Below, one piece after another: positions 5,166 through 8,264 of a stretch of DNA of 8,264 nucleotides. The stretch is from Planctomycetaceae bacterium (GTDB taxonomy: Bacteria; Planctomycetota; Planctomycetia; Pirellulales; Lacipirellulaceae), in NCBI GenBank assembly GCA_002713555.1, contig PATG01000018.1, positions 201,114 to 209,377 on the forward strand. Reading direction: 5' to 3'. The notes below the pieces were generated by a model. That model saw only the letters and a program-made list of their open reading frames with translations. It had not been told where the DNA came from and searched no databases. Position 1 is the stretch's first letter; every line of letters starts with the position of its first letter. Position numbers and translations under genes: made by a program.

Positions 5166-7349
5166 ATGACTCCACAACTACGTCTTGTACTTGTTTTTCA
5201 CAATCATCAGCCCATCGGTAATTTTGATGGGGTTTTTGAACAAGCATACCAAGATAGCTATCTGCCTTTTTTGGACGTTTTTGAGCAATACGAGCGATTG
5301 AAAATTGCCATCCACACGAGTGGTTCTCTGATGGAGTGGCTTGATGCGCATCATCCGGAGTATGTCGATCGTCTAGCACGTCTGGCCGCAGTTGGACGAC
5401 TTGAAATCGTAGGCGGCGCATTTTTTGAGCCGATTTTGGCAATGATTCCGGCCCGGGACCGGATTGGTCAAATCTCGACCTACACCCACTGGCTTGAATC
5501 ACGGCTGGGTTCTCCAGTCCGAGGCATGTGGATGCCGGAACGGGTCTGGGAGCAATCGATGACCAGCGATCTGGTCGAGGCGGGAATTGGCTATACGATT
5601 CTCGACGATTTTCATTTTAAAAATGCCGGCCTCACACAAGAAGAACTGCATGGATACTATGTTACCGAAGACGACGGTAAAATTTTGAATGTGTTGCCTG
5701 GTAGCGAGCCGCTTCGCTATATGATTCCGTTTCAGTCTCCGGACGAAACCATCAACTATCTCCGCAATATCGCCAATCAGCACCCAGGAGCGGTGGTGAT
5801 ATTTGGTGACGATGGTGAGAAATTTGGCACTTGGCCAGATACGAAAGAACACGTCTATGATCGTGGCTGGCTCAGGCAGTTTTTCGACGCACTATCAGCG
5901 AACAATGATTGGCTTAAGGTCACTACACCCGGAGAAGCAATCGACAGCATTCCGCCATTAGGGAAATTGTATATCCCTGAAGGTAGTTATCGTGAGATGA
6001 CCGAATGGTCTTTGCCTTCCCAAAAAATCAATGAATACGAAGATGCCCAGCACGCTTTGCAGGATCAAGGTGCATGGGATCGAATTGCTCCGTTTGTCCG
6101 AGGCGGCTACTGGCGCAACTTCAAAGTAAAGTATCCTGAGACCAATACCATGTATGCTCGTATGCAGTTGGTAAGCCAGCGCCTGCATCAAGCGATCGAA
6201 GCGGGGCAATCGGGCGAGTTGATCGACCAAGCCCGCTTGGCCCTCTATCGAGGGCAGTGCAACTGCAGCTATTGGCATGGAGCTTTTGGCGGCATTTATT
6301 TACCCCATCTTCGCAATGCTGTATTTGAGCAACTCATTGCCGCGGACAATTTGTTGGATCTCAAAGAAAACCGTAGTTGGCAGGCTGGGCAGGAACCCTG
6401 GGTCGAATTGGATGCTGCAGACTATAATCTGGATGGCCGTTCTGAAGTGCGCCTTTCGAACAATCGACTGACTGTCTTTGTTGCTCCTATTGCTGGGGGA
6501 CAGATTTACGAATTGGACGTAAAAGCGATATGCCATAATTTATTGGCCACTTTGGCACGACGCCCTGAAGCCTACCACCGCAAAGTGCTGAAGGGTCCAA
6601 GTGGTGCGGGTGACAACGTTTCAAGCATCCATGATCGAGTTGTTTTTAAGCAAGAAGGTCTTAATGAGCGATTAGGGTACGACAGCTGGCAACGACATTC
6701 TTTAATCGATCATTTTTATGCTACCGACACACATCCTGAGGCAGTTGCTGCAGGAAATGTCGTGGAGCACGGAGATTTTGCACAGGGTTCTTACGAAGCC
6801 AAATTGCGACGTAGTGCCGGCCGAGTCCAATTGCAACTATTTCGCGAAGGGAACGTATCGGGAAAACCACTGCGCATTACCAAAGGAATTACGCTAAATC
6901 AGGCAGATTCGACTTTAGAAATTGCTTATTTATTGGAAGAGGTTCCCAGTGAGGGAAATTTCTTTTTTGCTCCAGAGTTCAATTTTTCGGGTTTACCAGC
7001 AGGGTCCGAGGGTCGATTTTTCAAAGATTGCCAAGGCAATGCACTAGGTCAATTGGGTCACCCATTGGACTTGAGCGATACGACCGAATTGGCTCTCGTG
7101 GATGAATGGTTAGGCATTGATGTGGGAATTTCTTTTGACCGACCCACTTCTATTTGGACATACCCAGTTGAGACCGTAAGTCAATCGGAAGGCGGTTTTG
7201 AATTGGTCCATCAATCGGTTGCCGTGTTACCCCATTGGCAGTTGGTACCCGACGTGAATGGTTGCTGGAGTGTTACTCTTCGCATGACCATCGATACAAA
7301 TCTGGCCGAGCAGCGGATGGAGGAGTCAGCCGAAGTTGCTTCGGTTTGA
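5166..7349 (+). CDS. GH57 alpha-glucan enzyme (4-alpha-glucanotransferase / alpha-amylase type)
   Basis: The 727-residue product belongs to glycoside hydrolase family 57 and should cleave alpha-1,4-glucan and pass the chain to another glucan or to water; without a signal peptide it acts in the cytoplasm. The catalytic barrel (about 1-300) has HNHQP at 12-16, GGAFFEP at 83-89, WMPERVWE at 122-129 with nucleophile Glu125, and FGDDGEKFG at 213-221 holding the acid/base aspartate (Asp215 or Asp216). The helical region (DUF1925, about 310-400) contains CNCSYWHGAFGGIYLPHLR at 365-383, and the rest (about 410-710) looks like the DUF1926 beta-sandwich. This order matches Thermococcus litoralis glucanotransferase (659 residues, nucleophile Glu123), so transferase is the better guess than amylase. 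ATG at 5166 puts HNHQP at the usual distance; no Shine-Dalgarno site is visible. It lies 247 bp after the GalT-like gene on the same strand, so it may have its own promoter. It could trim or disproportionate the glucan made by GlgA. Confidence 0.93.
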   Translation: MTPQLRLVLVFHNHQPIGNFDGVFEQAYQDSYLPFLDVFEQYERLKIAIHTSGSLMEWLDAHHPEYVDRLARLAAVGRLEIVGGAFFEPILAMIPARDRIGQISTYTHWLESRLGSPVRGMWMPERVWEQSMTSDLVEAGIGYTILDDFHFKNAGLTQEELHGYYVTEDDGKILNVLPGSEPLRYMIPFQSPDETINYLRNIANQHPGAVVIFGDDGEKFGTWPDTKEHVYDRGWLRQFFDALSANNDWLKVTTPGEAIDSIPPLGKLYIPEGSYREMTEWSLPSQKINEYEDAQHALQDQGAWDRIAPFVRGGYWRNFKVKYPETNTMYARMQLVSQRLHQAIEAGQSGELIDQARLALYRGQCNCSYWHGAFGGIYLPHLRNAVFEQLIAADNLLDLKENRSWQAGQEPWVELDAADYNLDGRSEVRLSNNRLTVFVAPIAGGQIYELDVKAICHNLLATLARRPEAYHRKVLKGPSGAGDNVSSIHDRVVFKQEGLNERLGYDSWQRHSLIDHFYATDTHPEAVAAGNVVEHGDFAQGSYEAKLRRSAGRVQLQLFREGNVSGKPLRITKGITLNQADSTLEIAYLLEEVPSEGNFFFAPEFNFSGLPAGSEGRFFKDCQGNALGQLGHPLDLSDTTELALVDEWLGIDVGISFDRPTSIWTYPVETVSQSEGGFELVHQSVAVLPHWQLVPDVNGCWSVTLRMTIDTNLAEQRMEESAEVASV
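7328..7346 (+). terminator. Hairpin across the end of the GH57 gene
   Basis: CCGAAG (7330-7335), loop TTG and CTTCGG (7339-7344) form a perfect 6-bp stem, extendable by a G-T wobble and an A-T pair. It spans the last codons and reaches the TGA. Only three T follow, so it would be a poor intrinsic terminator and may instead protect the transcript's 3' end. No better terminator was found up to 7540. Confidence 0.25.
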
Positions 7350-7539
7350 CGTTCTCGGTCCGCTTTGCGTGCCGACTATGTACGGCTGGAAGCAGCTGCA
7401 TCTACCATGCTCCAATTGGAAAGCTCGTAGCCTACAAGTTAGCTTGCTTTGCAGAGTATTGCCAGCAGATTCAGACAGGCTATTTGATTCAGACTCTGTT
7501 TTGATTGGTGAACAATCGAATACAATTATTGGGTGAGAC
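7350..7539. other. Region between GH57 gene and convergent minus-strand frame
   Basis: No gene-like frame with recognisable features was found. GATTCAGAC occurs twice, at 7468-7476 and 7486-7494, 18 bp apart. This is the meeting point of two convergent reading directions if the minus-strand gene is real, but no clear bidirectional terminator is visible. Confidence 0.4.
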
Positions 7540-7932
7540 CTATCGCCGGATTCGTCGCAGATCATGCGATGGCGGTGCATCAAAATAAATTTTCTCCGGG
7601 TGATTCAGGAGAGGGTCTCTAAGGACTGGGTTTTTCGTAGGTTCGCCTTGCCGTATTGGCGTGATAGAATCGCATTCCAGGTGGATGACTTGGCGAAGTT
7701 CTAAGTTCTCTATTTGGGTGCGAATGCGATCGACTTGAGCCGGTAAAGGTGCGTAAGTCAAATGAACCATCTCCCCAGAGACACGACTGCCAGTTACAAC
7801 ACTGGCAGTAACAACACAGCTGGCGGCAATACGCGTGTCAGCAATATGAGTGTTAGCAATACTGTTTGGGGTAATACTGCTAGCACCAAGCAAGAGGAGA
7901 GCTTGAAACAGAACCACATCGAGTATTGCCAT
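7540..7932 (-). CDS. Uncertain small secreted protein with pentapeptide-like repeats
   Basis: I do not recognise this family. From ATG at 7932-7930 the minus frame gives 130 residues. The start MAILDVVLFQALLLLGASS looks like a signal peptide or single membrane segment, although it lacks the usual early positive charge. Residues 15-54 form a five-residue pattern, [IV]-x-x-[ST]-x, as in IANTH, IADTR, VVTAS and VVTGS, encoded by 15-bp repeats. The remainder is mixed, with many charged residues and Pro, and ends DLRRIRR. Codon use looks gene-like, but no Shine-Dalgarno site precedes 7932; an in-frame GTG at 8001 would add 23 residues and hide the hydrophobic start. The opposite strand is also open over the repeats (7762-7971, with an AAGGTG about 11 nt before its ATG), so strand choice is not secure. 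It may also be a decayed fragment. Confidence 0.38.
   Translation of the reverse strand: MAILDVVLFQALLLLGASSITPNSIANTHIADTRIAASCVVTASVVTGSRVSGEMVHLTYAPLPAQVDRIRTQIENLELRQVIHLECDSITPIRQGEPTKNPVLRDPLLNHPEKIYFDAPPSHDLRRIRR
7786..7890. repeat. Seven degenerate 15-bp tandem repeats
   Basis: Units begin at 7786, 7801, 7816, 7831, 7846, 7861 and 7876. On the plus strand each starts with ACN (ATG once) and ends with AAC, AAT or AAG; examples are ACTGGCAGTAACAAC and ATGAGTGTTAGCAAT. The period is a multiple of three, so both strands can encode five-residue repeats: T-x-x-x-N on plus, or [IV]-x-x-[ST]-x on minus. A weaker eighth unit may precede at 7771-7785. Confidence 0.7.
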
Positions 7933-8027
7933 GATGAATCCATTCTTATGTGGAAAAACGTTCTCGGCTAGAATGCCATTTCGAGCATGGTTTTCCTGCA
8001 CACGGTTGGCAAGCTGCAGAAAGACGC

Positions 8028-8113
8028 CGACTTCGTCGCAATCCTATATCCGCTGCAATCCATTATTCGTTACAATCTAATATCCGTGTACTATCATGTA
8101 TCCGCTTGATATT
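8028..8113. repeat. Degenerate 17-bp tandem repeats, about five units
   Basis: Units start near 8028, 8045, 8062, 8079 and 8097 (the fourth is 18 bp). Examples are TATATCCGCTGCAATCC and ATTATTCGTTACAATCT. The shared core is AT(T/C)CG(T/C)-N-(A/G)CAATC; the fifth unit keeps only its first half. The period is not a multiple of three, so this is unlikely to be protein-coding repeat. It lies between the minus-strand frame ending near 7932-8001 and a possible plus-strand start at 8185, so it could be a set of protein-binding sites. Confidence 0.5.
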
Positions 8114-8184
8114 TTTTAACGGATTCCCTGATTGCTGCAAAGCCCCTAAGTATCTTCTACAAACTTGAAATAGGCAAAGTGGCA

Positions 8185-8264
8185 ATGAGTGCTAGCGAGC
8201 GATTCAATATGTTTGTCACCAGGCATCCAATTGGAACATGGATCCCCAACGTATTGGGGTTGCC
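8185..8264 (+). CDS. Possible start of a gene cut by the right edge
   Basis: An open frame from ATG at 8185 runs to the window end, 26 codons, beginning MSASERFNMFVTRHPIG and ending near WIPNVLGLP. There is no good Shine-Dalgarno site (AGGCAAAGTGGCA precedes it) and too little sequence to assign a family. The inverted repeat CCCCAA-CGTA-TTGGGG (8244-8259) lies inside it. Confidence 0.3.
   Translation, partial: MSASERFNMFVTRHPIGTWIPNVLGL

Noticed and set aside
7950..8168. 72-codon plus-strand frame across the 17-bp repeats
   Set aside because: The repeat period is not a multiple of three, there is no family signal, and it overlaps other candidate frames.
8244..8259. Inverted repeat CCCCAA-CGTA-TTGGGG as a terminator
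   Set aside because: No T run follows before the window ends, and it lies inside a possible reading frame.

Overview
The window reads as a chromosomal piece of a bacterium of moderate GC content, most likely a planctomycete. That placement is an inference from three things: a lysine-rich histone H1-like tail protein at the left edge, a glycogen synthase / GalT-like / GH57 gene group of the kind I associate with Pirellula-type planctomycetes, and loosely packed genes with few clear Shine-Dalgarno sites. No phage, IS, CRISPR, tRNA or rRNA signal was found.

Layout. (1) Positions 1-188, minus strand: the N-terminal part of a very basic AAKK-repeat DNA-binding protein that runs off the left edge. 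(2) 189-835: about 650 bp without a convincing gene, holding two palindromes and a possible promoter ahead of the next gene. (3) 836-2029, plus: a full-length class I aspartate/aromatic aminotransferase. (4) 2030-2390: non-coding, with a terminator-like hairpin about 70 bp before glgA. (5) 2391-4918, plus: glgA (glycogen synthase) followed by a GalT-family nucleotidylyltransferase. The GalT gene has no ATG, GTG or TTG at its true N-terminus and appears to start at CTG within a CTGA overlap with the glgA stop, behind a good Shine-Dalgarno site. (6) 5166-7349, plus: a GH57 alpha-glucan enzyme of the 4-alpha-glucanotransferase/alpha-amylase type with intact catalytic residues. (7) 7350-8264: an uncertain minus-strand gene for a small secreted protein containing seven 15-bp repeats, then five degenerate 17-bp repeats, then the first codons of a possible plus-strand gene cut by the right edge.

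How the genes fit together: GlgA makes alpha-1,4-glucan from ADP-glucose. The GH57 enzyme cleaves or rearranges alpha-1,4-glucan. The GalT-like enzyme sits between them and may act on ADP-glucose or glucose-1-phosphate rather than in galactose metabolism, since no galK or galE is next to it. The core is therefore a storage-glucan module. The aminotransferase and the basic protein look unrelated to it. I see no clear evidence of a wholly new system. The most unusual points are the CTG start, the possible ADP-glucose phosphorylase role and the two repeat arrays at the right.
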